In this document: piece by piece, positions 1 to 6,582 of the stretch
Position numbering within the stretch: position 1 is the stretch's first letter
Layout: the number at the start of each line of letters is the position of its first letter
Assembly: GCA_003165235.1 (NCBI GenBank)
Contig: PLSV01000277.1
Span: forward strand, 37,169 to 73,680
Origin: Syntrophobacteraceae bacterium
GTDB taxonomy: Bacteria; Desulfobacterota; Syntrophobacteria; Syntrophobacterales; Syntrophobacteraceae
Length of the DNA stretch: 36,512 bases
Reading direction: 5' to 3'
Program-made: the position numbers and the translations under genes
Notes under the pieces: generated by a model
Databases searched by the model: none
Told to the model about the DNA's origin: nothing
Seen by the model: only the letters and a program-made list of their open reading frames with translations

Positions 1-64
1 CCGGGAAAACCTCAGGCTTTCCGGCGTGATCGGCCAAAATTTTTTCACTGATAGTCTTGGGCAT
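1..64 (-). CDS. leuC: 3-isopropylmalate dehydratase large subunit, N-terminal fragment
   Basis: Only the first 21 codons are inside the window; the gene runs off the left edge. The visible start reads MPKTISEKILADHAGKPEVF, which is the conserved opening of LeuC/homoaconitase-family large subunits. With LeuD, LeuC isomerises 2-isopropylmalate to 3-isopropylmalate in leucine synthesis, using a [4Fe-4S] cluster. The ATG at 64 lies 12 nt after the pssA stop, and a GAAGG ribosome site overlaps the end of pssA, so it is the last visible gene of the ilvBNC-psd-pssA operon. The call rests on a short N-terminus and on context. A paralogous aconitase-family enzyme is the alternative. Confidence 0.8.
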   Translation of the reverse strand, partial: MPKTISEKILADHAGKPEVFP

Positions 65-76
65 TGAATTCGACCT

Positions 77-949
77 TCAAATCTCAATGTTCTCGCCCGG
101 CTTGCCGGGTTGCGTCAAAGGTTGTTGTTCCTCGAAGACAGTCTCCGGTGCGGGCGCTGCTGATTGCCGGGTCGCCGGGTCTTCCTGAAGCATTTTTTTC
201 CCCTGGATCTTCCAGGCGGCCCATCTTACGGGACCCGAAACAGTGTAGAGCGTCAGGAGGCAAAAGAGCATAAACGCGGGAGTCACCGCAACTATGCTAA
301 CCAGAAGTATTACGCCAAACACGACGAAGGAGGGCCTCGCCTTTATGAATTCGACCTGCTTGAAACTATTAAAAGGCATCGTGCTGACCATAAAAAACCC
401 CAGGGCGAAGGTCATCGCGAGCAGGACAGGTCCTATGAGCGAACCGTGGACAGCAACATTCCAATGGCTCATGAAAAGCACCGTTGTGGCTATCATGCTC
501 GCTCCGCCCGGAATCGGCAGGCCCACGAAATATTTCTTGCTGGCTGTTTCGACCTGTACGTTGAAGCGTGCGAGCCGCAGGGCGCCGCACGCCATGAATA
601 TGAAGGCGGCCAGCCAGCCGAGGCGCCCGTAAGGTTTGAGGGCCATCAGGTACATCAATAACCCCGGCCCCACCCCGAACGCCACCAGGTCGGCCAGCGA
701 ATCGTATTCCACCCCGAAACGGCTCGTCCCTCCGGTCAGCCTGGCAATCTTGCCGTCCAGGATGTCGAAAACGCAGGAAGCGAGGACGGCCAAAGCCGCC
801 AGCTCAAAATTGCCGTTGATGGAATTGACGATCCCGAAAAACCCGCTGAAAAGATTTGCCGTGGTAAACAGATTGGGCCATACATATGTCCCGCGGCGCA
901 CCTCGCCTTCCCTGCGCGACTTTTTTCGGCGCGAACGCCGCTTCTTCAT
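77..949 (-). CDS. pssA: CDP-diacylglycerol-serine O-phosphatidyltransferase (PssA)
   Basis: Membrane enzyme that joins CDP-diacylglycerol and serine to make phosphatidylserine, the substrate of Psd encoded just upstream. The CDP-alcohol phosphatidyltransferase signature DILDGKIARLTGG followed by FGVEYDSLAD is present (D-x2-DG-x2-AR-x8-G-x3-D-x3-D). Several hydrophobic segments follow, and the C-terminal tail is hydrophilic. The N-terminus is very basic (MKKRRSRRKKSRRE). I chose the ATG at 949 because it overlaps the psd TGA in an ATGA arrangement, giving 290 residues and likely translational coupling. An ATG at 964 is the alternative; longer extensions only read through psd in another frame. 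Confidence 0.9.
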   Translation of the reverse strand: MKKRRSRRKKSRREGEVRRGTYVWPNLFTTANLFSGFFGIVNSINGNFELAALAVLASCVFDILDGKIARLTGGTSRFGVEYDSLADLVAFGVGPGLLMYLMALKPYGRLGWLAAFIFMACGALRLARFNVQVETASKKYFVGLPIPGGASMIATTVLFMSHWNVAVHGSLIGPVLLAMTFALGFFMVSTMPFNSFKQVEFIKARPSFVVFGVILLVSIVAVTPAFMLFCLLTLYTVSGPVRWAAWKIQGKKMLQEDPATRQSAAPAPETVFEEQQPLTQPGKPGENIEI

Positions 950-1614
950 GGGTTCAATCTGCATAAAACGGTTTCTCCCGCATAGACATGATTGCCTTGG
1001 AACACCAGGATTTCGCTGTTTTCCGGCACATAAACGTCGACTCGGGAACCGAACCGGATCATTCCGAACCGCTCCGCCTGAACCACCCGGTCGCCGATTT
1101 CGGGCCAGCAAACAATCCGGCGGGCGATCAGGCCGGCCACCTGGGTAATGACGATGTCCGCGCCGGAATCTGACTTTATCCAGAGCCAGTTCTGCTCGTT
1201 TTCCCTGCTCGCCTGAACAAGGTTTGCAGCCATGAACCGGCCTTTCCTGTAGTGAATGCCCTTGATCGTGCCCTGGATAGGTATACGGTTGACGTGAACG
1301 TCCAGAACCGACATGAAGATACTGATCTTCACGGCCGGTTTGTCTGTGAACCGCACCGACCGGACACTCTTCACAGCGAGCACACGACCGTCCGCCGGAG
1401 ATACGATATCACTTTCGGCCGCAGCCGAAACCCGTTCCGGGTCCCGGAAAAAGTGACCGATCAGCAGGGTGACGGCCAGCAGCAGGAGAGCGACAATCGC
1501 CCAGCCAAGCACCGCAGTGATCAATGTGACGAACATTGCGGCAAGGATGTAGGGAATTCCCTCCATGGCGAAGGGGACGTGCGCCTGTTTTTTCCTGAAA
1601 TCCCTGGCCGACAA
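946..1614 (-). CDS. psd: Phosphatidylserine decarboxylase, short form (Psd)
   Basis: Pyruvoyl-dependent decarboxylase turning phosphatidylserine into phosphatidylethanolamine. Visible features are two hydrophobic stretches near residues 18-53, the HFFRDPER and SPADGRV motifs, DVHVNR (about 105-110), and the self-cleavage site FGS (Gly189-Ser190), where the alpha chain acquires its pyruvoyl group. At about 222 residues it matches the short Psd family. The start is a TTG at 1614 preceded by AAGGAG with a 6-nt gap; the open frame continues upstream into ilvC but has no better start. The ATG at codon 17 is the alternative. Its stop overlaps the pssA start, so the two lipid enzymes are likely coupled. 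Confidence 0.87.
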   Translation of the reverse strand: MSARDFRKKQAHVPFAMEGIPYILAAMFVTLITAVLGWAIVALLLLAVTLLIGHFFRDPERVSAAAESDIVSPADGRVLAVKSVRSVRFTDKPAVKISIFMSVLDVHVNRIPIQGTIKGIHYRKGRFMAANLVQASRENEQNWLWIKSDSGADIVITQVAGLIARRIVCWPEIGDRVVQAERFGMIRFGSRVDVYVPENSEILVFQGNHVYAGETVLCRLNP

Positions 1615-1630
1615 CAGGTGCTCCTTAATC

Positions 1631-1700
1631 CCGGAAGCTGGAAGCGTGAAGCGTGAAAAAAACCGTTTGCCCGCTTCCTGCTCCTTGCTCCCTGCTCCGG
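1631..1700. repeat. Heptanucleotide repeat array forming an imperfect stem-loop
   Basis: Two short arrays of 7-bp units face each other between ilvC and psd. The left one reads GGAAGCT, GGAAGCG, TGAAGCG and the right one CGCTTCC, TGCTCCT, TGCTCCC, TGCTCCGG. They are roughly complementary and separated by about 16 nt, so the ilv-psd transcript can fold here. The array ends 16 nt from the proposed psd TTG start. The repeats are seen directly; an effect on mRNA stability or translation is inference. Confidence 0.6.
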
Positions 1701-1706
1701 CTAGTT

Positions 1707-2708
1707 TCAAACCATCTTTACAGCATCGAGAAAAGGCATCATAGCGCGCAGCTTTGCGCCGATCTGTTCGACGAGCAGAGTCTTTTCCCGGTTTCTGACG
1801 GCCTGGAACATAGGCCGCCCGGCCTGATTCTCCAGAATCCACTCGCGTGCAAACTCCCCGGACTGGACCTCTTCGAGCATTTTTTTCATCTCGGCTCTAG
1901 TCTGCGCATTAACGATCCGTTTTCCTCTCGACAGATCGCCATATTCCGCCGTATCACTTACAGAGTACCTCATATAGGCAAGTCCGCCCCTGTAAATGAG
2001 ATCTACGATCAGCTTGAGTTCGTGCATGCACTCAAAAAAAGCGATTTCAGGCTGATAGCCTGCCTCGACAAGCGTATCGAACCCGGCCTTTATCAGTTCT
2101 GACACCCCGCCGCAAAGCACGGCCTGCTCGCCGAAAAGGTCAGTTTCGGTTTCTTCCTTAAAGGTGGTTTCAATAACGCCTGCCCGTGTTGCGCCTATCC
2201 CCGAGGCATACGCCAGAGCCACCTGAAGAGCCTGACCCGATGCGTCCTGATGAATGGCGACAAGAGCAGGCACGCCCGCTCCGCGCACGTATTCGCTCCT
2301 GACCAGGTGTCCGGGGCCTTTAGGGGCGATCATCACCACATCCACCTCTTTTGGGGGTAGAATCTGGCCGTAGTGAATATTGAAACCGTGTGAGAAAAGA
2401 AGCGTCCTGCCGGTTTTCATCGCAGGGGCAATGTCCCTTCGATAAAGTGTTGCCTGAGCGTGATCTTCGGTAAGAATTTGGATGATATCGGATTTCTCGG
2501 CGGCCTCGCGAGCCAAAACCGGAGTGAATCCGTCTTCGATCGCCTTTTCGTAATTGGGCGAGCCCGGCAGGTCAGCCACTGTCACCTGAAGACCTGAATC
2601 GCGCAGGTTTTGAGCCTGTGCATGCCCCTGGCTCCCATAGCCGATGATACCAATTTTCTTGCCGCGCAAGAAATCCAGACTGGCGTCCGTGTCATAAAAA
2701 ATTCGCAT
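1707..2708 (-). CDS. ilvC: Ketol-acid reductoisomerase (NADP+)
   Basis: Converts 2-acetolactate (or 2-aceto-2-hydroxybutyrate) to the dihydroxy acid in valine/isoleucine synthesis. The Rossmann motif [20 protein letters not shown] lies at about residues 20-39, followed by the class I knotted C-terminal domain with [17 protein letters not shown] and [10 protein letters not shown]. At 333 residues it is a standard short (class I) enzyme. The ATG at 2708 has a GAGGAG site 7 nt upstream; a TTG immediately before it is not needed. It follows ilvN by 26 nt in the same operon. Confidence 0.96.
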   Translation of the reverse strand: MRIFYDTDASLDFLRGKKIGIIGYGSQGHAQAQNLRDSGLQVTVADLPGSPNYEKAIEDGFTPVLAREAAEKSDIIQILTEDHAQATLYRRDIAPAMKTGRTLLFSHGFNIHYGQILPPKEVDVVMIAPKGPGHLVRSEYVRGAGVPALVAIHQDASGQALQVALAYASGIGATRAGVIETTFKEETETDLFGEQAVLCGGVSELIKAGFDTLVEAGYQPEIAFFECMHELKLIVDLIYRGGLAYMRYSVSDTAEYGDLSRGKRIVNAQTRAEMKKMLEEVQSGEFAREWILENQAGRPMFQAVRNREKTLLVEQIGAKLRAMMPFLDAVKMV

Positions 2709-2734
2709 CAATTATCTCCTCGTTTGGATCGGTT

Positions 2735-3235
2735 TCAGTATTTCTTGCTGCGTGCCAGAGCAGCTTTGCCGGTACGTGCAATTTCCTCTATTCCGATCTG
2801 GTCTAAAAGTTCCACTATGGCCGTAATCTTTCCCTCGTTTCCGGTAACCTCAAGCGTGTAAAAATGAGGGCTTACGTCCACCACCTTAGCACGGAAGATG
2901 TCGACGATCCGGAGCACCTCGGCCCGTGTCTGCTGCTCGGCCCGGACCTTGATAAGGGCCATTTCCCGGTCCACGAACTCAGTCTCCGAGAAATCGTACA
3001 CCTTTATTATGTTAATGAGCTTGTTCAACTGTTTGACTATCTGGGAGAGCACCCGTTCGTCGCCAGTCGTAACAAGCGTAATCCGCGTGAATCCTTTCTC
3101 GTTGGTTTCGGCCGCAGTAACCGTTTCAATGTTGTACCCTCTGCCGCTGAAAAGTCCTACAATTCTTGCCAGGACACCCGGAACATTCTGGACCAGAATG
3201 CCTATCGTATACCGTCTATCGCTGGTGACTATCAT
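2735..3235 (-). CDS. ilvN: Acetolactate synthase, small regulatory subunit
   Basis: Regulatory subunit of acetohydroxyacid synthase that stimulates IlvB and confers valine feedback inhibition. The N-terminal ACT domain reads YTIGILVQNVPGVLARIVGL and is followed by FSGRGYNIETVTAAET. The C-terminal half resembles the usual ALS_ss_C domain (VDVSPHFYTLEVTGNEGKI). I start at the ATG at 3235 (MIVTSDRRYT), with AGGAG upstream, giving 166 residues, the usual length. The open frame upstream overlaps the end of ilvB and is not needed. Confidence 0.95.
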   Translation of the reverse strand: MIVTSDRRYTIGILVQNVPGVLARIVGLFSGRGYNIETVTAAETNEKGFTRITLVTTGDERVLSQIVKQLNKLINIIKVYDFSETEFVDREMALIKVRAEQQTRAEVLRIVDIFRAKVVDVSPHFYTLEVTGNEGKITAIVELLDQIGIEEIARTGKAALARSKKY

Positions 3236-3281
3236 CCGGAAAATCTCCTCTCCAAGTCTCCGGCCCAAGGGAAATTTAGAG

Positions 3282-5000
3282 CTACGCAAGAAGCATTTCG
3301 GTAATGCACTTTCCGGGTGGGACAATCGGATAGACGTTTTCTTCCGGAACCACCTGGAAATCCATAAAAACAGGGCTTTTTATCGAAAAGGCTTTCCTGA
3401 GGACCGGTTCGACCTCCTCGGGCCGCACAGCCCTCAGTCCGACAGCCCCATAGGCTTCCGCCAGCTTGACAAAATCGGGAGACCCTTCCAGGCAGGACCC
3501 CGTGTAGTCTTTCTCATAAAAAAGCTCCTGCCACTGGCGCGGCAAACCGAGATATGTATTGTTGATGATGGCCACTTTCACCGGGATATTGTTACAGACC
3601 GCCGTGCACAGTTCCTGGATGTTCATCTGGATGCTTCCATCACCGGCGATATCTATGACCAGCCTGTCCGGAAAGGCCACCTGGGCGCCAATGGCCGCTG
3701 GGAAACCGTAGCCCATTGTGCCGAGGCCGCCCGAGGTCAACAGCGTGCGCGGGCGGTCGAACTTGAAGAACTGTGCGGTCCACATCTGGTGCTGGCCCAC
3801 CTCGGTAGTGATTATGGCGTCGCCGCCCGAGATCTCATAAATTTTTTCGATAACGTACTGCGGCTTTATCACATCTTTTTCATCACAGTAAGAAAGCGGG
3901 TGCTCTTTCTCCCACTGAGCTATCAGGTCTAACCAGGGAGCACGGGCATCGGCAAGACCCTGGATCGGCTCTTTTTCGGCAAGTTGTATCATCTGCTGGA
4001 GCGCATTTTTGCAGTCGCCAACGATAGGAACATCGACCTCCACGTTTTTGCTGATACTGGTCGGGTCAATGTCGACGTGAACGATCTTGGCTTTCGGGGC
4101 AAATGTGCTGATCTTTCCGGTTACCCGATCGTCAAAACGCACGCCGACCGCAAAGATAACGTCCGCATGAGATATAGCCATGTTGGCCTGATAGGAGCCG
4201 TGCATCCCGAGCATTCCCAGCCAGAGCGGATTAGGCCGCCTGAGGCCCTTGCTGTCAACCATGGTTGCCGGAAAGCAGCCGAGTCCCATCAACGAGCAGG
4301 TCACCGGCGCATGGATGAGCCTGGCCAACCTTGCGAGATCATCGGATGACTCCGAGATAATGATGCCTCCACCTGCGAAAATTACCGGCGTGCTGGCCTT
4401 GCTGATAAGCTGGTAAGCCTTCCTGATCTGTCCGGCATGCGCCTCCACTGTTGGCCGGTAACCCGGCAGGTCCACTTTTTTGGGATATTTGAAATCGGCA
4501 AACGCCTGAACTACGTCTTTGGGCAGATCCACAACCACAGGTCCGGGACGCCCAGTACGCGCCAGGTAAAAAGCTTCCTTTATTACCCTGGCCATATCGT
4601 TGACGTCCCGCACCAGGTAACTGTGCTTGGTGCAGGGCCGAGTGATGCCGATAATATCGACCTCCTGAAAAGCGTCATCCCCGATTAGCGGGGTCGGCAC
4701 CTGGCCCGTGAACACGACGATCGGGACAGAATCCATATTAGCGGTGGCTATACCCGTCACGGTGTTTGTCGCACCCGGACCCGAGGTCACAAGACAGACC
4801 CCCACCCGGCCGGACGCCCTTGCGTATCCGTCGGCCATGTGTGTGGCGCCCTGCTCGTGGCGAACCAGAATATGCCTTATGTTGTGTCTGGCCATCTCGT
4901 GGTAGATGTCCAGAACTGCGCCGCCCGGAAACCCGAATATGACCTCTACTCCCTCTTTTTTCAAAGATTCGAAAAATATCTGCGCACCTGTCAGTTTCAT
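3282..5000 (-). CDS. ilvB: Acetolactate synthase, large catalytic subunit
   Basis: ThDP- and FAD-dependent enzyme condensing pyruvate with pyruvate or 2-oxobutyrate, the first common step of branched-chain amino acid synthesis. The catalytic Glu49 is in VRHEQGATHMADGYARASG. The thiamine diphosphate site GDGSIQMNIQE is in the C-terminal third, and RFDDRVTGK marks the central domain. Length is 572 residues, typical. The ATG at 5000 (MKLTGAQIF) sits directly after a T6 run; AAAGG about 8 nt upstream can serve as ribosome site. It is the first structural gene of the operon and is preceded by a leader peptide and a promoter. Confidence 0.96.
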   Translation of the reverse strand: MKLTGAQIFFESLKKEGVEVIFGFPGGAVLDIYHEMARHNIRHILVRHEQGATHMADGYARASGRVGVCLVTSGPGATNTVTGIATANMDSVPIVVFTGQVPTPLIGDDAFQEVDIIGITRPCTKHSYLVRDVNDMARVIKEAFYLARTGRPGPVVVDLPKDVVQAFADFKYPKKVDLPGYRPTVEAHAGQIRKAYQLISKASTPVIFAGGGIIISESSDDLARLARLIHAPVTCSLMGLGCFPATMVDSKGLRRPNPLWLGMLGMHGSYQANMAISHADVIFAVGVRFDDRVTGKISTFAPKAKIVHVDIDPTSISKNVEVDVPIVGDCKNALQQMIQLAEKEPIQGLADARAPWLDLIAQWEKEHPLSYCDEKDVIKPQYVIEKIYEISGGDAIITTEVGQHQMWTAQFFKFDRPRTLLTSGGLGTMGYGFPAAIGAQVAFPDRLVIDIAGDGSIQMNIQELCTAVCNNIPVKVAIINNTYLGLPRQWQELFYEKDYTGSCLEGSPDFVKLAEAYGAVGLRAVRPEEVEPVLRKAFSIKSPVFMDFQVVPEENVYPIVPPGKCITEMLLA

Positions 5001-5103
5001 AAAAAAGCCTTTATTCGCCTGCTTTGACGTTGAAGCGGATATCATAGCTACGGGCAGGCCAAAATTAGGACCAAATTCAGCCGATTTTTCATGTCTGCCC
5101 GTA
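5001..5103 (-). promoter_or_regulatory. Candidate transcription attenuator of the ilv operon
   Basis: Read on the minus strand, four segments can pair in mutually exclusive ways. Segment 1 (5095-5103) and segment 2 (5049-5057) form a perfect 9-bp stem, TACGGGCAG with CTGCCCGTA. Segment 2 (GCCTGC, 5054-5059) can instead pair with GCAGGC (5017-5022). Segment 3 (AAAGC, 5021-5025) can pair with GCTTT (5004-5008), immediately followed by a T run that ends at the ilvB start codon. This is the 1:2 / 2:3 / 3:4 logic of ribosome-controlled attenuators. The 3:4 stem is short (5 bp), so the terminator is the weakest part of the model. Confidence 0.55.
5048..5092 (-). CDS. ilv operon leader peptide (14 residues)
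   Basis: Between the promoter and ilvB a short frame encodes MKNRLNLVLILACP followed by TAG. Six of 14 residues are Leu, Val or Ile, including the run LVLIL, exactly the amino acids made by the downstream enzymes. That composition is the hallmark of Ilv/Leu leader peptides, whose ribosome stalls when charged branched-chain tRNAs are scarce. The stop codon lies in the second arm of the 9-bp stem described for the attenuator. The ribosome site is weak (GGGCAG upstream). No family assignment is possible for so short a peptide; the call rests on composition and position. Confidence 0.6.
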   Translation of the reverse strand: MKNRLNLVLILACP

Positions 5104-5116
5104 CAGTGAATTTGAA

Positions 5117-5146
5117 ATTTTAACAGCAAGCAAACAAAAGTGTCAA
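5117..5146 (-). promoter_or_regulatory. Sigma-70-type promoter of the ilvBNC-psd-pssA-leuC operon
   Basis: On the minus strand a perfect TTGACA (-35; 5141-5146) is followed after 18 nt by TAAAAT (-10; 5117-5122). Transcription would begin near 5110, giving a leader of roughly 110 nt containing the leader peptide and the attenuator stems. Confidence 0.65.
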
Positions 5147-5254
5147 TCGGATTACTGAACTGGTCAAGCTATATGGCGAGAGCAGTGAGCAAAAAGCATA
5201 GAAGCATTATAGTCCGGCAAAGTATGTGAGTGAGGATATTGCGGGGTTGGCTGA

Positions 5255-6013
5255 TTAGGAGATACCGGCAAATTGGTTTGCAAGGGATTGTTCGATTTCT
5301 CGTTGTATTAATTCAACTATTGCGATTGGGTCACGCGCGTTTCTAATCGGACGCCCAACAACCACGTAATCGGCTCCATTGGCTATTGCCCGCCCTGCCG
5401 TAACTATCCGCTTCTGGTCATCTTCTTCTATTGTTACATTGGCTCCCGGGCGGATTCCAGGGGTTACAATCAAGAGCTTGTCGCCCAGGTCGTCGCGTAA
5501 CCGCTTAGCCTCCAATCCGGATGAAATTACACCGTCACAGCCCACTTCCAGGGCCCTTTTGGCTCGAAAAAACACGTATTCTTCAATATCTATGGACTTG
5601 CCGAAAAATTCCTTCATGTCCTCCTCTCCGAAACTGGTAAGCAGTGTCACCGCCAGGATTTTCAATCTGTCTTTCCCCTCAGCTTTCTCTCTGGTTTCGT
5701 CAACTGCCGCTTTCAGGATCGGATCGTTGCCATGCACGGTAGCAAAAGCGACACCTCTATCCTTAAGTTGCCTCACAGCCAGCTTTACCGTCTCCGGGAC
5801 ATCAAAAAACTTTAAATCGGCCATCACCTTAAGGCCACGCCCCGTTATCCAATCAACAATGTGGAACCAATCGGCAAGGAAGAGCTGGAGGCCGACCTTA
5901 TAAAATTTGATGTGGCTCTCTAATTTTGTTACTAATTCCTGAGCTTCCCCGGAAGAACCCACATCAAGGGCAAAAATAATCCGCTCATTCAACGGAATGT
6001 CTTTCCGTTGCAT
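5255..6013 (-). CDS. pyrF: Orotidine 5'-phosphate decarboxylase
   Basis: Last step of UMP synthesis: decarboxylates OMP. The signature DLKFFDVPETV contains the catalytic Asp66-Lys68...Asp71 arrangement, and the phosphate-binding end reads TPGIRP and YVVVGRPI. Length is 252 residues, normal for the bacterial group I enzyme. The ATG at 6013 has a strong GGAGG site 7 nt upstream; the open frame extends further upstream without similarity. It lies about 110 nt upstream of the ilv promoter on the same strand, so some read-through is possible. Confidence 0.95.
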   Translation of the reverse strand: MQRKDIPLNERIIFALDVGSSGEAQELVTKLESHIKFYKVGLQLFLADWFHIVDWITGRGLKVMADLKFFDVPETVKLAVRQLKDRGVAFATVHGNDPILKAAVDETREKAEGKDRLKILAVTLLTSFGEEDMKEFFGKSIDIEEYVFFRAKRALEVGCDGVISSGLEAKRLRDDLGDKLLIVTPGIRPGANVTIEEDDQKRIVTAGRAIANGADYVVVGRPIRNARDPIAIVELIQREIEQSLANQFAGIS

Positions 6014-6304
6014 CTTTATCCTCCAACGTGGTTTCTCTCTATTACAGCAAGAAATGAAAAACCGGCGCAACGCAGGGCCATGCCCCGATGGGCTCCAATA
6101 TTTAACACAAAATTCCCGGCAGCAGGAAAATACTCTTGGCCTTGGGCAAAAATTAATCGTGAGGTTCAACAAGATCCACTACGAAGACCGCGAAACGCGA
6201 TCACTTTTCTGCGGTAATAGAAACGGCACAGAAGCGGAAAAAAGATGCAAAAATTGAGAAGTCCGAATTGAGGGCGCCTCTTGCAGAACTCAATCAAACC
6301 GTCA

Positions 6305-6323
6305 CCCCGGACCGGGTCCGGGG
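6305..6323. repeat. Perfect 9-bp-arm palindrome
   Basis: CCCCGGACC and GGTCCGGGG are perfect reverse complements around a single central G. It is followed by a looser CCACA...TGTGG inverted pair. There is no T run on either side, so it looks like a REP-type palindrome rather than an intrinsic terminator. Confidence 0.55.
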
Positions 6324-6486
6324 ACCACATTGGGCAGGCCCTCGCGGGGTGTGGAATTCTAATCGAATGTTTCCGGGTAGATAGGAGCTAACGGGAGATA
6401 TTATTTTGTTTTCGCCGATAATCGGGCTTGAAACGGGAATCCGCTTGTTTTCCCTGAAATCCCTAGGAATGCGCTCATTTTCATGT

Positions 6487-6516
6487 TTGACGCCGGGTCC
6501 TTTTTTTCGATATGTA
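6487..6516 (+). promoter_or_regulatory. Candidate promoter of nrdJ
   Basis: TTGACG (6487-6492) and TATGTA (6511-6516) are separated by 18 nt, about 70 nt upstream of the chosen nrdJ start. The -10 overlaps a small dyad (CGATA...TATCG, 6508-6524) that could be an operator. Both hexamers are imperfect, so this is a tentative call. Confidence 0.35.
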
Positions 6517-6582
6517 CGGTATCGACAGGGGCTGAAATTTCCTTCCGAAGCATTCCTAAAACACTTAGAAAAGGATAAAATT

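Larger units (their letters stand above)
6014..6582. other. Intergenic region between pyrF and nrdJ
   Basis: About 570 nt between the divergent pyrF and nrdJ genes. I see no convincing gene. It holds the 19-bp palindrome at 6305-6323 and a weak promoter candidate for nrdJ. The nrdJ frame stays open back to 6406, but this upstream stretch has no NrdJ-like content. Confidence 0.6.

Noticed and set aside
1631..1700. CRISPR array between ilvC and psd
   Set aside because: The repeats are 7 bp, have no spacers and face each other; no CRISPR-like repeats exist anywhere in the window.
5001..5254. T-box leader for ilvB
   Set aside because: No T-box consensus or specifier-loop structure; the leader peptide and stems explain the region better.
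6406..6582. TTG-initiated N-terminal extension of nrdJ
   Set aside because: The added 59 residues show no family resemblance, and the ATG at 6583 has a ribosome site and gives the usual length.
6240..6582. Cobalamin riboswitch or NrdR boxes upstream of the B12-dependent reductase
   Set aside because: I could not find the conserved B12-box or paired NrdR boxes; only a small CGATA/TATCG dyad is present.
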